Part shown: piece by piece, positions 25,901 to 33,717 of the stretch | Layout of the letters: every line of letters starts with the position of its first letter | Numbering within the stretch: position 1 is the first letter of the stretch | Assembly (NCBI GenBank): GCA_030426905.1 | Contig: JAUHXQ010000002.1 | Location: 62,001-126,000 of the forward strand | Source of the DNA: Alphaproteobacteria bacterium | GTDB lineage: Bacteria; Pseudomonadota; Alphaproteobacteria; Rickettsiales; JABSSG01 | Reading direction: 5' to 3' | Length of the DNA stretch: 64,000 nt | Notes under the pieces: model-generated | Told to the model about the DNA's origin: nothing | The model's database searches: none | Seen by the model: the letters and a program-made list of their open reading frames with translations, nothing else | Translations under genes and position numbers: made by a program

Positions 25901-28900
25901 ATGGTTAAATTAATTATTCAATCTCTAAAACCTCTATTAGATTTGATAAATGAAAAAGAAATATCAAATACTCTGTCTAATTTGCCACTGCAAGAAATTA
26001 CAGATATTAAAATTAATTTTCGTACTCACCCCTCAGTAATCGAAAAATACTTACCTCAGCTACTAAAAGACTTACGTATTAAAAACTTGGATTTATCATC
26101 TGCCCTATCCACCAGCGATAAAGCCAATGCTGTAAATTCCTTAAAAAATTTTATGGGCAGCAAGGCAAAATTTAGTATTGAAAAACTATTCTTAAACAAT
26201 AATAAGTTAGATAAATATGATGCTCTACATATAATTAATCTTGCCAAAAATCATGAAATAATTTCTCTCGATCTTTCATCTAACGAGATAGATTATTCAA
26301 TTTTAACTAACAAGGGAGCAGAAAATCTAATCTATTTTTTAAAACACTCAGAAATTAAAGAGCTATTCCTAAGCAATAATAAACTCGGCGATGTAGCAAC
26401 TAGAATTCTATCTTCAGCTTTGACAGAAAGTGATATCGAAGTACTTCACTTAGACAATACAGGAATAACAGAAACAGGAGCTAATGCATTAAGTAACTTA
26501 TTATATGCCCAAGCAGAAAATACTAATGCTTATAAAGCTACTTTAAAACATTTAAGTCTTAAACAGAACAAAATAGTAATCACTGAAGAAAACCTAAATT
26601 TAATTACCGCGTTAAATAAAGGTACTCTTCAATATTTAGATATAACCTATAATCCAATTGGGGATATGGGAGTACAAGCATTAACCAAAGCAGCCATAAA
26701 TAATCATGCCATTACAGAATTGAATTTTTCAGGAAACCACTTAAGTTTAGTTGGAATTAGAAATGTCCTTGCTAATCTAGCTCAAACCAATGTCCAATCA
26801 TTAATTTTAAATGACAATCTATTCCTAGCTGATCCCGGAGCAGGAATTGTAGCGCAAGAAATTTTAAAGAGTCCAGCAAAAAATTATCTAAAAGCTTTGT
26901 CTATGGTTAATTGCAAAATTGGAGATTCAGGAGGTAATTCTATTGCTCAGCTAATAGAAGGAACTCCTTATATGTGTCGCCTTAATTTAAAAGGTAATAA
27001 AATCGGAGACAAAAGCTTAGTTGAAATTTCTGCTACATTATCAGAAACTTCTGCTTTAAGTTATCTCAACTTAGCATTTAATCAAATAGGAGACACTGGT
27101 ATTTCCGCATTGTCTACTGCCTTACCTTACTCTGCTATTCACCATCTTAGGATTATAGGTAAGCCACTAACAGAAGAAGCAATCGGTCATTTATCACAAG
27201 GTGTCATGAATTCAGTAGTAAAAACCACAGATGGTCTGCTAAATATTCCTGGAGGATGGACAAGAAAAGAAGTACACATAAATGAAAAAGGGCAACATCT
27301 ATTCAGCATCTTTGAGGCTCCCAATACATTATATTCAGTTGCTCATGAACTTAACCCGTTAGTCATAGCAACTCATGGGCGTAATTTTGGTCCATCTTTA
27401 AGCAAAATCAGCGATAAAAATATACTCTACCATATAGCAAGTTTTTTAGTAGGCGATGAACAACCAGAAGATATATACCGCAATAAAAAAGTGTTGAGTG
27501 TCTTGAGTACTGCTTACAAAAGCACTTGCTCTGGCATTGATAACAAAGCGATAAAACATCACCCTAATTTAGCTGCAAAAAAGTTTGCTATTCTATATCA
27601 AACTCCTATTGAAGTCAAAAACAGTGCTAATCTCAATACCCACTACCAGCGTGATAACCACGCAGAAGCTGTAACCTCTAGTTATCCGATAGAAGAAATT
27701 ATACCCTCTCATCCAGTTACTACAGAATCATTCTCGAGTTTCACAAGCGATACAGAGCTAAATGCAGTATCTTCTTCTAATGAGCCTTTGGATATTAAAG
27801 CTAACAAGGAAGATCCTGCAATCTTACTAATGGAAAGAGAAAGAACTCCCTATGGTATGAATAGTGATGTTAAAGACAAAGAAGTTGCTCCTAAACAACA
27901 AACAAATCCAAACTCACAAGATGACTTAGTTTCTAAGGCAGAGTCAGAAATAGAGCGACCAGAATTATCAGAAGCATCATGCTATAATGAAAATGATGAA
28001 TCAAACACGCATTATTCTAGCCAAGTACGTACTACTTCTGAATCTACAGTACAAATTAATAATGATTACGATGAAAAAAGTTTACGTTTAGACACCGTAA
28101 CAATGTTTGAGCTCAAAAATACAAACTATGAGTCTAGTATACCTGCTACTAGGCATAGCGCGATTAAAAATCAACCTGCTAAAAAAATAGAGGTTTCAAT
28201 ACAAACGGATTTTACAGAAAACGAAAGCCCTAATAGCAACAGTGCAGATAGTATAGATAGTAGCGATAGCGATGCTGGAACAACAAATACAGTCACATAC
28301 TCTGTTCTAATAAAGCCCCCCATCCCTACTCCTCACGAAGTAGTAACGCATTACAAAAATGTTTACTCAAAAGAGCAAGTAGAGGATTTAGAAGAATGTT
28401 ATAATAAATTTGAAAAAATTACCGGTATCTCTGCTGAAGCATTTACTGATATGGGAAGTAGCAGTCTAAACCCTACTCCATCTCAGAGTACCGAGGTAAT
28501 AAAACCTCAAGTCGCAACAACTGAAGTATCTGTTGGCGCTACAAGCAGCAGTAGCGATGATGATACAGAGAATAGTAATTATAAAAATTCGTTTAAATCT
28601 GATTCATTTAATACTAATGCAAAACAAGATTTTCCTACAGTTGCTGCAGCTGGTGGTATATTGATGAAAATCCACCATCTAACAAATTTTGTGAAATTTT
28701 TTGGTCATGAATTTGGATATAAAATGGAATTTATGGATTCTGCTTATATGGCAGGTTCACTTATTACCGCTCACTTAGTGGGAGGATACAGCCTAACATT
28801 TGGATCTACTAATAGTTTGTCAACACAAGATAAAGTGATTATGCCTTTATTATCATCAAGTATTTATGGTATTGAAAGGCTACTTTATACATCAACATCT

Positions 28901-29395
28901 TACTTAGAAAATAAGAATGAAAATAAAGTTGAATCACTATCAGACTTTGTTGATGTATGCGGAGCGCAAACAGCTGTTGGTGGAGTAATAGGACTAGTTT
29001 CGTCTCTGCCAAGTATTATGATAGGTAATATTCCTGGAGTTTTGTTTTCTATTTCGCAAGGAGCTAGTATGGCTGGAAGTTTTTGCTATTTACAAAATAA
29101 GGCAAACTTCTCTGGATATGTCTCAGACTATATCTTGCCTGGGGTAGCAGCTATCGGTAGTTATACTTTGCTACATAAAGCGAATGGGTTACCAACAACA
29201 GGTTTTACTGAACATGGACTTAGCAGATTTTTATTAAATATAGACAAATGGGCAACATCCTTATCTGTTATATCATCTGCTTATTTTACAACAAAATTAG
29301 CAGCAAAAAACATTGATGTAGTTGAAAAATTAAATCAAAAAATGAATGATCTGCTAGGATCATCTTCTATATCTGACAATACTGAAGAAGAATAG
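25901..29395 (+). CDS. Very large leucine-rich-repeat protein with F-box-like segment and C-terminal membrane region (putative effector)
   Basis: A 1164-residue protein. Residues about 55-440 carry LRRs of the ribonuclease-inhibitor/NLR type, for example KELFLSNNKLGDVATRILSS, EVLHLDNTGITETGANALS and SYLNLAFNQIGDTGISALS; this subclass is mostly eukaryotic. Residues about 500-545 (ISDKNILYHIASFL followed by KKVLSVLSTAYKS) loosely resemble an F-box. Residues about 560-920 are Ser/Glu/Asp-rich and disordered. The last 230 residues hold several hydrophobic segments, likely membrane helices (MAGSLITAHLVGGYSLTFG, IPGVLFSISQGASMAGSF, ILPGVAAIGSYTLL). No signal peptide. A MITE-like repeat follows the stop. 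LRR is firm; F-box is a weak suggestion. Confidence 0.85.
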   Translation: MVKLIIQSLKPLLDLINEKEISNTLSNLPLQEITDIKINFRTHPSVIEKYLPQLLKDLRIKNLDLSSALSTSDKANAVNSLKNFMGSKAKFSIEKLFLNNNKLDKYDALHIINLAKNHEIISLDLSSNEIDYSILTNKGAENLIYFLKHSEIKELFLSNNKLGDVATRILSSALTESDIEVLHLDNTGITETGANALSNLLYAQAENTNAYKATLKHLSLKQNKIVITEENLNLITALNKGTLQYLDITYNPIGDMGVQALTKAAINNHAITELNFSGNHLSLVGIRNVLANLAQTNVQSLILNDNLFLADPGAGIVAQEILKSPAKNYLKALSMVNCKIGDSGGNSIAQLIEGTPYMCRLNLKGNKIGDKSLVEISATLSETSALSYLNLAFNQIGDTGISALSTALPYSAIHHLRIIGKPLTEEAIGHLSQGVMNSVVKTTDGLLNIPGGWTRKEVHINEKGQHLFSIFEAPNTLYSVAHELNPLVIATHGRNFGPSLSKISDKNILYHIASFLVGDEQPEDIYRNKKVLSVLSTAYKSTCSGIDNKAIKHHPNLAAKKFAILYQTPIEVKNSANLNTHYQRDNHAEAVTSSYPIEEIIPSHPVTTESFSSFTSDTELNAVSSSNEPLDIKANKEDPAILLMERERTPYGMNSDVKDKEVAPKQQTNPNSQDDLVSKAESEIERPELSEASCYNENDESNTHYSSQVRTTSESTVQINNDYDEKSLRLDTVTMFELKNTNYESSIPATRHSAIKNQPAKKIEVSIQTDFTENESPNSNSADSIDSSDSDAGTTNTVTYSVLIKPPIPTPHEVVTHYKNVYSKEQVEDLEECYNKFEKITGISAEAFTDMGSSSLNPTPSQSTEVIKPQVATTEVSVGATSSSSDDDTENSNYKNSFKSDSFNTNAKQDFPTVAAAGGILMKIHHLTNFVKFFGHEFGYKMEFMDSAYMAGSLITAHLVGGYSLTFGSTNSLSTQDKVIMPLLSSSIYGIERLLYTSTSYLENKNENKVESLSDFVDVCGAQTAVGGVIGLVSSLPSIMIGNIPGVLFSISQGASMAGSFCYLQNKANFSGYVSDYILPGVAAIGSYTLLHKANGLPTTGFTEHGLSRFLLNIDKWATSLSVISSAYFTTKLAAKNIDVVEKLNQKMNDLLGSSSISDNTEEE

Positions 29396-29413
29396 TAAAA
29401 TACAGCTTGTAAC

Positions 29414-29469
29414 TATGGTGAATTTAGACTGAAGGAGCTTTATATTTATTACAAGATAAATTCACTATA
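29414..29469. repeat. MITE-like element 1, 13-bp terminal inverted repeats
   Basis: Left end TATGGTGAATTTA (29414-29426) and right end TAAATTCACTATA (29457-29469) are inverted copies with one mismatch, bounding 56 bases that carry no gene. The right 15 bases (29456-29470) are identical to those of element 2 at 42253-42267, and the left ends match over TAT(A/G)GTG(A/G)ATTTAGAC. TA at both ends suggests TA-targeting as in IS630/mariner elements. It lies between the convergent LRR and MGNCIS genes. Confidence 0.6.
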
Positions 29470-29471
29470 GT

Positions 29472-30002
29472 CTACTCTGATAGGATTGTATCTTGACTAT
29501 ATACATAAGTGATAACCTGACCTGGAACAAACCCTATATCATCTTCTACTTCTAAACGAGCAATATTAATACCGTTTTCTTTAACTATCTTTACTGCATC
29601 TAGCCACTGCTCAAATTCTAAATTGGGTAATAGATTTTTTATAATTTCTACTATCTTATCGTCATGCTTGTCTATGTTAGGATCGGTAACTAATTCTAAA
29701 ATTAGATATAAAGCAAAAAATGAAATAGTTTTAGAACTCATGTATTTTAAATACCCCTGTAAATCAGGACAATTTAGTATCATGCTATTATTTATAAAGA
29801 TTTGATATAAATCAGGCCAATTTGGAGCAAAATTAGCATCATGTTTATTTCTAATTTGTTCACTAAAGTGACTTATAACACGATCTATAGAAAAATTACT
29901 ATTTTCTTGGTGAGCTTCTGTATTTTGGCCATTATTATAATTTTCATACTGTATATTATCACTATTTACCAAAGAAGAATTTCTTGATATGCAATTTCCC
30001 AT
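29472..30002 (-). CDS. Unknown protein with N-terminal MGNCIS host-lipidation signal (putative effector)
   Basis: A 176-residue soluble protein of unknown family. It begins MGNCISRNSSLVN: Gly2, Ser6 and Arg7 fit the eukaryotic N-myristoyltransferase consensus and Cys4 is placed for palmitoylation, as in many membrane-tethered signalling proteins. Bacteria lack this enzyme, so the motif makes sense only inside a eukaryotic cell after removal of Met1. After a polar linker (residues 8-38) the rest is a helical domain (FSIDRVISHFSEQIRNKHD to the C-terminus) without recognised motif. It lies next to the LRR protein, converging on it across a MITE-like repeat. Confidence 0.6.
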   Translation of the reverse strand: MGNCISRNSSLVNSDNIQYENYNNGQNTEAHQENSNFSIDRVISHFSEQIRNKHDANFAPNWPDLYQIFINNSMILNCPDLQGYLKYMSSKTISFFALYLILELVTDPNIDKHDDKIVEIIKNLLPNLEFEQWLDAVKIVKENGINIARLEVEDDIGFVPGQVITYVYSQDTILSE

Positions 30003-30205
30003 ATTAACAACATAGTTAATTAATAAAAGTTATATTTTATTTTATAAAGGTTAATAAATAGTTTGCATTTACTTTTTACATTTACTTTTTAATTACAAAT
30101 TTTTAAGTTGCTTATATGAAAGCTATAGTATAGATTTCTAGATATCAATTCCATAATGGCGCTGCTAGAAATAAGAAGCATATTTCAACAGCAACATCAT
30201 GATAA

Positions 30206-30295
30206 GGAGGGGTGGCCGAGTGGCTGAAGGCGCTTCCCTGCTAAGGAAGTATACGGGTAACTGTATCGAGGGTTCGAATCCCTCTCCCTCCGCCA
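30206..30295 (+). tRNA. tRNA-Ser (anticodon GCU)
   Basis: A 90-base class II tRNA with long variable arm. The acceptor GGAGGGG pairs with TCCCTCC (one G-T pair), the T arm is GAGGGTTCGAATCCCTC, the anticodon loop CTGCTAA holds GCT at 30240-30242, and CCA is encoded at 30293-30295. It reads AGC/AGU serine codons. It is directly followed by a GC-rich segment and a GIY-YIG gene. Confidence 0.97.
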
Positions 30296-30372
30296 TCCGC
30301 CGTCGCGCGGACCGCGCTATGGCGTGATGCCACGGCGAAGTGAAGCGTAGCGAAACGAAGACGGGCTGTACA
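30296..30372 (+). other. GC-rich leader between tRNA-Ser and the GIY-YIG gene
   Basis: About 75 bases of conspicuously G+C-rich sequence (for example CCGTCGCGCGGACCGCGC and GGCGTGATGCCACGGCGAAG) in an otherwise A+T-rich window. It abuts the tRNA CCA end and runs to the ATG of the GIY-YIG gene. Composition alone marks it as foreign or structurally constrained; it probably belongs to the same mobile or tRNA-linked unit as the nuclease gene. Confidence 0.55.
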
Positions 30373-30612
30373 ATGCATTACGTATATTCAATACAAAGTG
30401 AAAATAATCCAAATAAATATTACGTTGGTTTAACTACTGATGTTGAACGAAGATTATCCGAACATAATGCTGGAAAATCTATACATACCAACAAGTTTCG
30501 CCCTTGGAAAATAGTTTCTTATACTGCTTTTGTAGATAAATCTAGAGCAGAAAAATTTGAAGCATATCTTAAAACTTCATCGGGTAGAGCATTCGCTAAA
30601 AAGAGACTTTAG
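30373..30612 (+). CDS. Small GIY-YIG nuclease family protein
   Basis: A 79-residue single-domain GIY-YIG protein (UPF0213/URI-like). The start at 30373 gives MHYVYSIQSENNPNKYYVGL, where YVY and YVG are the two halves of the GIY-YIG core; next come the catalytic arginine in TTDVERRLSEHN, a Lys-Phe-Arg-Pro-Trp strand, and the metal-binding Glu in AEKFEAYLKTSSGRAFAKK. The frame opens 11 codons further upstream at a GTG, but that part lies in the GC-rich leader. Proteins of this kind often sit beside tRNA or rRNA genes; their role is uncertain and the nuclease activity of this copy is inferred. Confidence 0.85.
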   Translation: MHYVYSIQSENNPNKYYVGLTTDVERRLSEHNAGKSIHTNKFRPWKIVSYTAFVDKSRAEKFEAYLKTSSGRAFAKKRL

Positions 30613-30836
30613 CGCGTTTAAGCTAAGCAACACATGCGTACCTAGAGAATCGCAAAATCACCAAAAATAGCCCAAAATCTCCTATTCTGCTCTCCGTTCC
30701 TCCGTTACATGTGAATGTCGGCTCTGAAGGTATGCATCTACCAACCCCTTAATTTTACTGGATTTTCTTGATTTTGCCGTTTTGAGGTTCGTTTTTGAAA
30801 AGTGGTATGCGGAGTGCTCAGAATGAGAGAAATCTC
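30613..30836. other. Non-coding stretch after the GIY-YIG gene
   Basis: The gap to the next gene is 299 bases. This part has higher G+C than most intergenic DNA here and no ORF, tRNA or strong hairpin that I can support. It may be the tail of the tRNA-linked GIY-YIG unit. The promoter of the SRPBCC gene begins right after it. Confidence 0.4.
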
Positions 30837-30865
30837 TTGACTTCAGCACCTAATATTAGTAAACT
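30837..30865 (+). promoter_or_regulatory. Candidate promoter of the SRPBCC-MarR cassette
   Basis: TTGACT (30837-30842), 17 bases, then TAAACT (30860-30865), about 47 bases upstream of the SRPBCC start. The -35 is close to consensus; the -10 is weaker. A TATAAT at 30870 is 27 bases away from the -35 and so less likely. Confidence 0.4.
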
Positions 30866-30911
30866 TGCATATAATATGAGTAGCAGAATAAATTTTGAAT
30901 ATAGGTAACTT

Positions 30912-31334
30912 ATGTGGATTAGAGAACATAGCAAGTTTTATCCCGATGTATCCCCTGAGGTGATTTGGAAGATATGGGTAGATATTAACAACTGGCCCAG
31001 TTGGCATGGAGATTTGGATTATTGCAAGCTTGATGGCAACTTCAAGGTGGGGAATCATTTTATGCTGAAACCTAAAGGTGCACCGACAGTTAAGATTATG
31101 CTGACTGAAATCAATGAGATGCAGAATTTTACTGACTGCACAAAATTCTTCGGCGCTAAAATGTACGACACCCATAGCATGGAAGTGAGAAATAATGGTG
31201 TTTTGCTTTCCAATAAATTAGTGGTTACAGGGCCTTTAAAATGGCTATGGATCAAGCTTGTGGCAAAACATGTTGCAGACACGGTTCCAGATGAAATGGA
31301 CTCTTTAGTTAATCTGGCTAAGAATAAAGATTGA
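30912..31334 (+). CDS. SRPBCC (START/Bet v1-like) family protein
   Basis: A 140-residue protein with the helix-grip fold that binds hydrophobic ligands or acts as a polyketide cyclase/dehydrase-like protein. The start EHSKFYPDVSPEVIWKIWVDINNWPSWHGDLDY is split by the typical VWxxxxDxxxWPxW pattern of the family (VIWKIWVDINNWPSWHGD). The middle strand KVGNHFMLKPKG and the terminal helix (LKWLWIKLVAKHVADTVPD) also fit. The ligand cannot be predicted. It is followed within five bases by a MarR regulator, a common pairing in which the regulator controls the operon. Confidence 0.87.
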   Translation: MWIREHSKFYPDVSPEVIWKIWVDINNWPSWHGDLDYCKLDGNFKVGNHFMLKPKGAPTVKIMLTEINEMQNFTDCTKFFGAKMYDTHSMEVRNNGVLLSNKLVVTGPLKWLWIKLVAKHVADTVPDEMDSLVNLAKNKD

Positions 31335-31339
31335 AAAAT

Positions 31340-31807
31340 ATGGCAAATCCACCATTTGGCTTTGATGCACCTGAAGATAGTCCTGGCTTTTTGCTATGGC
31401 AGACAACTATTTCTTGGCAACGCATGATCAAGAAAGCATTGGAGCCACATGATATATCCCATGCTCAGTTTGTTATTATGGCTATATTGCTTTGGTGGCA
31501 TGGTCAGAAGAAAGAAGCAACCCAAATTGATATTGTTACAATGTCTAAACTAGATAAGATGACTGTTTCAAAATCATTAAAGAAATTGGTTGGGATGGAT
31601 TTAGTAGCAAGACATGAAAACCAAGAGGACACAAGAGCTAAATCCGTGCAATTAACAAAATTGGGAGTGGCTTTAGCTAGTGAGCTCATACCTATTGTAG
31701 AAGGTGTAGATGAGAATTTCTTTGGCAAAATTCTGAAGAAACAGGAAAAAGATTTGATTATGACTTTGCGCAAATTAACAGCAATAGAAGATAGCAGAAC
31801 GATCTAA
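31340..31807 (+). CDS. MarR family transcriptional regulator
   Basis: A 155-residue winged-helix DNA-binding regulator. The ATG at 31340 (MANPPFGFDAPEDSPGFLLW) is preferred; a TTG at 31331, which would overlap the SRPBCC stop, is possible. The winged helix is clear: QIDIVTMSKLDKMTVSKSLKKL (recognition helix), then DLVARHENQEDTRAKSVQLT, carrying the D-x-R wing motif of MarR. It probably responds to a small phenolic or similar ligand and represses its own cassette; no operator palindrome was identified with confidence. Confidence 0.92.
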   Translation: MANPPFGFDAPEDSPGFLLWQTTISWQRMIKKALEPHDISHAQFVIMAILLWWHGQKKEATQIDIVTMSKLDKMTVSKSLKKLVGMDLVARHENQEDTRAKSVQLTKLGVALASELIPIVEGVDENFFGKILKKQEKDLIMTLRKLTAIEDSRTI

Positions 31808-31916
31808 ACGCATAGCCTTTTGAGGAATGTTTTATGATGCAAGCCCTTTTGCAGTGATATTTTAGCAAGAGTGATCAAGCACAAAACCTACATTACCTAT
31901 ATTCTTGGAACTGTGA

Positions 31917-32792
31917 ATGGGTAGGCAAAAAATTATGGTTATTGTGAATTACAAAGAACGAGTTAACAGAGTTATTGATTTTATAGGCAAGCATCTTGAC
32001 GAAGAGCTTGAACTAGATGAACTATGCCGTATTGCTTGTTTTTCAAGATACCATTTTCATCGTCTATTTACAGCACATGCAGGTGTATCTTTAAAAAGCT
32101 ATATCAAATGGCTGCGGCTTAAACGAGCAGCGCATCAATTGATCGTGCAGAAAGAAGATACAATTATTAACATCGCTTTGGATGCGGGATTTGAGTCTCA
32201 TGAAGCATTTAGTCGAGCTTTTAAACAAGTATGCGGACAATCACCAAGTGGGTTTAGAAGCAAGGCCAATTGGCAAGCATGGGAAAATCCACCATATTCA
32301 TTGCATATTAAAGGTAAAAAGATTATGACAATCACAATAAAAGATCTGCCATCAAGAAGATTGGCAGTGATGGAACATCATGGCGATCCTATGAAATTAT
32401 CCATTACCTTGGATAAATTAATATCATGGGCCAAAACACAACCAATTAATTTAAAACCTAAAGCAGGAGAAGCATTTGGATTCGGATACTCTGATCCCAG
32501 AGAGACGCCACCAGAAGAATGGCGATTTGATTTAGCGCTTACTGTACCGCAAGATTTTAAATTGAACGATGAAGTAATAGAAAGAGAATTACCAGCTGGT
32601 AGATATGCTGTTGCAACTCATAAGGGATCTCGAGACAATATCGGCGATACAATTTATCACCTATATCGTGACTGGCTTCCAGAATCTGGTGAGGAGTTAG
32701 GGGATTTACCATGCATCTTCTGCTATCATAATTTTGATCATGAAGTAGCAGAAACAGAATATCTGACTGAAATTTGGGTGCTGCTTAAGTAA
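31917..32792 (+). CDS. AraC family regulator with GyrI-like effector domain
   Basis: A 291-residue regulator of the Rob/SoxS-GyrI type. Residues about 12-110 form the AraC double helix-turn-helix (ELDELCRIACFSRYHFHRLF and IINIALDAGFESHEAFSRAF, then GQSPSGFR). Residues about 125-290 are a GyrI-like small-molecule domain (RRLAVMEHHGDP, AGRYAVATHKGS, ETEYLTEIWVLLK). The ATG at 31917 is used; an ATG six codons later is an alternative. Such proteins sense lipophilic drugs. It follows the MarR gene by 109 bases and may be part of the same horizontally acquired cassette. Confidence 0.9.
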   Translation: MGRQKIMVIVNYKERVNRVIDFIGKHLDEELELDELCRIACFSRYHFHRLFTAHAGVSLKSYIKWLRLKRAAHQLIVQKEDTIINIALDAGFESHEAFSRAFKQVCGQSPSGFRSKANWQAWENPPYSLHIKGKKIMTITIKDLPSRRLAVMEHHGDPMKLSITLDKLISWAKTQPINLKPKAGEAFGFGYSDPRETPPEEWRFDLALTVPQDFKLNDEVIERELPAGRYAVATHKGSRDNIGDTIYHLYRDWLPESGEELGDLPCIFCYHNFDHEVAETEYLTEIWVLLK

Positions 32793-32808
32793 GAATATAT
32801 TATGATAC

Positions 32809-32849
32809 CATGTCCTATTTGTAGCATTTATTGACACTTATAGGACATG
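32809..32849. repeat. 10-bp perfect inverted repeat CATGTCCTAT
   Basis: CATGTCCTAT (32809-32818) and ATAGGACATG (32840-32849) are perfect inverted copies with 21 bases between. It follows the AraC-family stop by 16 bases. It could be a terminator without T run, or the fused ends of an insertion sequence that has lost its body. Confidence 0.5.
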
Positions 32850-32894
32850 ACAAATAAGAACATTTTATCTTTGATCCGCGCATTATTCAAATTG

Positions 32895-32934
32895 CCGAGA
32901 TTTATCTCGGGGGGCAAGCAGTCTAACCCCCGAG
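32895..32934. terminator. Two overlapping, mutually exclusive hairpins
   Basis: CCGAGAT (32895-32901) pairs with ATCTCGG (32904-32910), and CTCGGGGG (32906-32913) pairs with CCCCCGAG (32927-32934). The two share CTCGG, so only one can form at a time. The second is unusually GC-rich for this region. It lies between convergent genes and may terminate either strand, though no T run follows directly. Confidence 0.45.
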
Positions 32935-32965
32935 CAAAATTTACCTTATTCTTTTTAGAACCTGC

Positions 32966-33640
32966 TTATAACTCGTTCTCTATTGAATTTTCTTCAGGAC
33001 AGCCAGATAACTCTACTGTTACCTCTATCATGTCTTCAGGAACATCTATAACCGGAGGAAACTCAAAAAAATCTTTACAAGTTGTACCGAAATGTTTTAT
33101 CAATTTTATGATGTCATCTTCATGAGCCTTTAATGTTGCTGAAATAGCTGCTTTACCAACTAGTATTTCTTTACTCGCTTCTTCTTCCATAGCTTTTAAA
33201 TGTTTTATCATTTTTTTGATGATATTTTTATAAGCTATTATCTCGTTTTCTAAAATAACTGATTTATAAAGTTGACGAAGGGTTCCATCATACGGGTCAA
33301 GCGTTTCTTCGTCCATAGCTTTTAAATATTCTTTCCTTTCTTTGATGACATCTTCATGAGCCTTTTCCCCTCTTGCTAAAATAGCTCGAAGGGTTCCATC
33401 ATACGGGTCAAGCGTTTCTTCCTCCATAGCTTTTAAATGTTTTTCCATTTCTTTGATGACATCTTCACAAGCCTTTAGCGTTGTTGCTGAAATAAGTTCT
33501 TTAATAAGTTTACTAAGGATTTCATACGCTTCAACCGTTTCTTTTTTCTTATTGAAATATGTTGCTCCTATACGTGGGAATAAAAAACATGAACTACCGA
33601 ATGCTTTTGGGCTGTAATAAGTTGTTATTTTAGTTGTCAT
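32966..33640 (-). CDS. Unknown coiled-coil protein with internal 37-residue repeats
   Basis: A 224-residue charged, mostly helical protein that I do not recognise. Residues about 40-190 consist of related units of the form HEDVIKE-x-KEYLKAM-x-EETLDPYDGTLR; the two best copies are 37 residues apart and their DNA (from 33281 and 33392, 111 bases apart) is nearly identical over some 50 bases, showing recent duplication. Two further units are diverged (KKMIKHLKAMEEEAS). The N-terminus is non-repetitive. The start has a strong ribosome binding site AAGGAGATG. The stop lies near GC-rich hairpins. No signal peptide is evident. Confidence 0.65.
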   Translation of the reverse strand: MTTKITTYYSPKAFGSSCFLFPRIGATYFNKKKETVEAYEILSKLIKELISATTLKACEDVIKEMEKHLKAMEEETLDPYDGTLRAILARGEKAHEDVIKERKEYLKAMDEETLDPYDGTLRQLYKSVILENEIIAYKNIIKKMIKHLKAMEEEASKEILVGKAAISATLKAHEDDIIKLIKHFGTTCKDFFEFPPVIDVPEDMIEVTVELSGCPEENSIENEL

Positions 33641-33717
33641 AAAATCATCTCCTTTATATTTATTTTCTAATGTTTACAATATAGTAAAAAATCAATAACT
33701 AGCTTAAATGCAAATAG

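Noticed and set aside
30870-30875. TATAAT as the -10 element of the SRPBCC gene
   Set aside because: It is 27 bases from the nearest good -35 (TTGACT); the TAAACT at 17 bases is preferred.
32847-33125. Plus-strand open frame of 92 codons
   Set aside because: It mostly lies opposite the repeat protein gene, which has a strong ribosome binding site; the plus frame looks like a shadow.
33281-33450. Repeats resembling a CRISPR or tandem array
   Set aside because: They are in-frame coding repeats of the 224-residue protein, 111 bases apart and without spacers.
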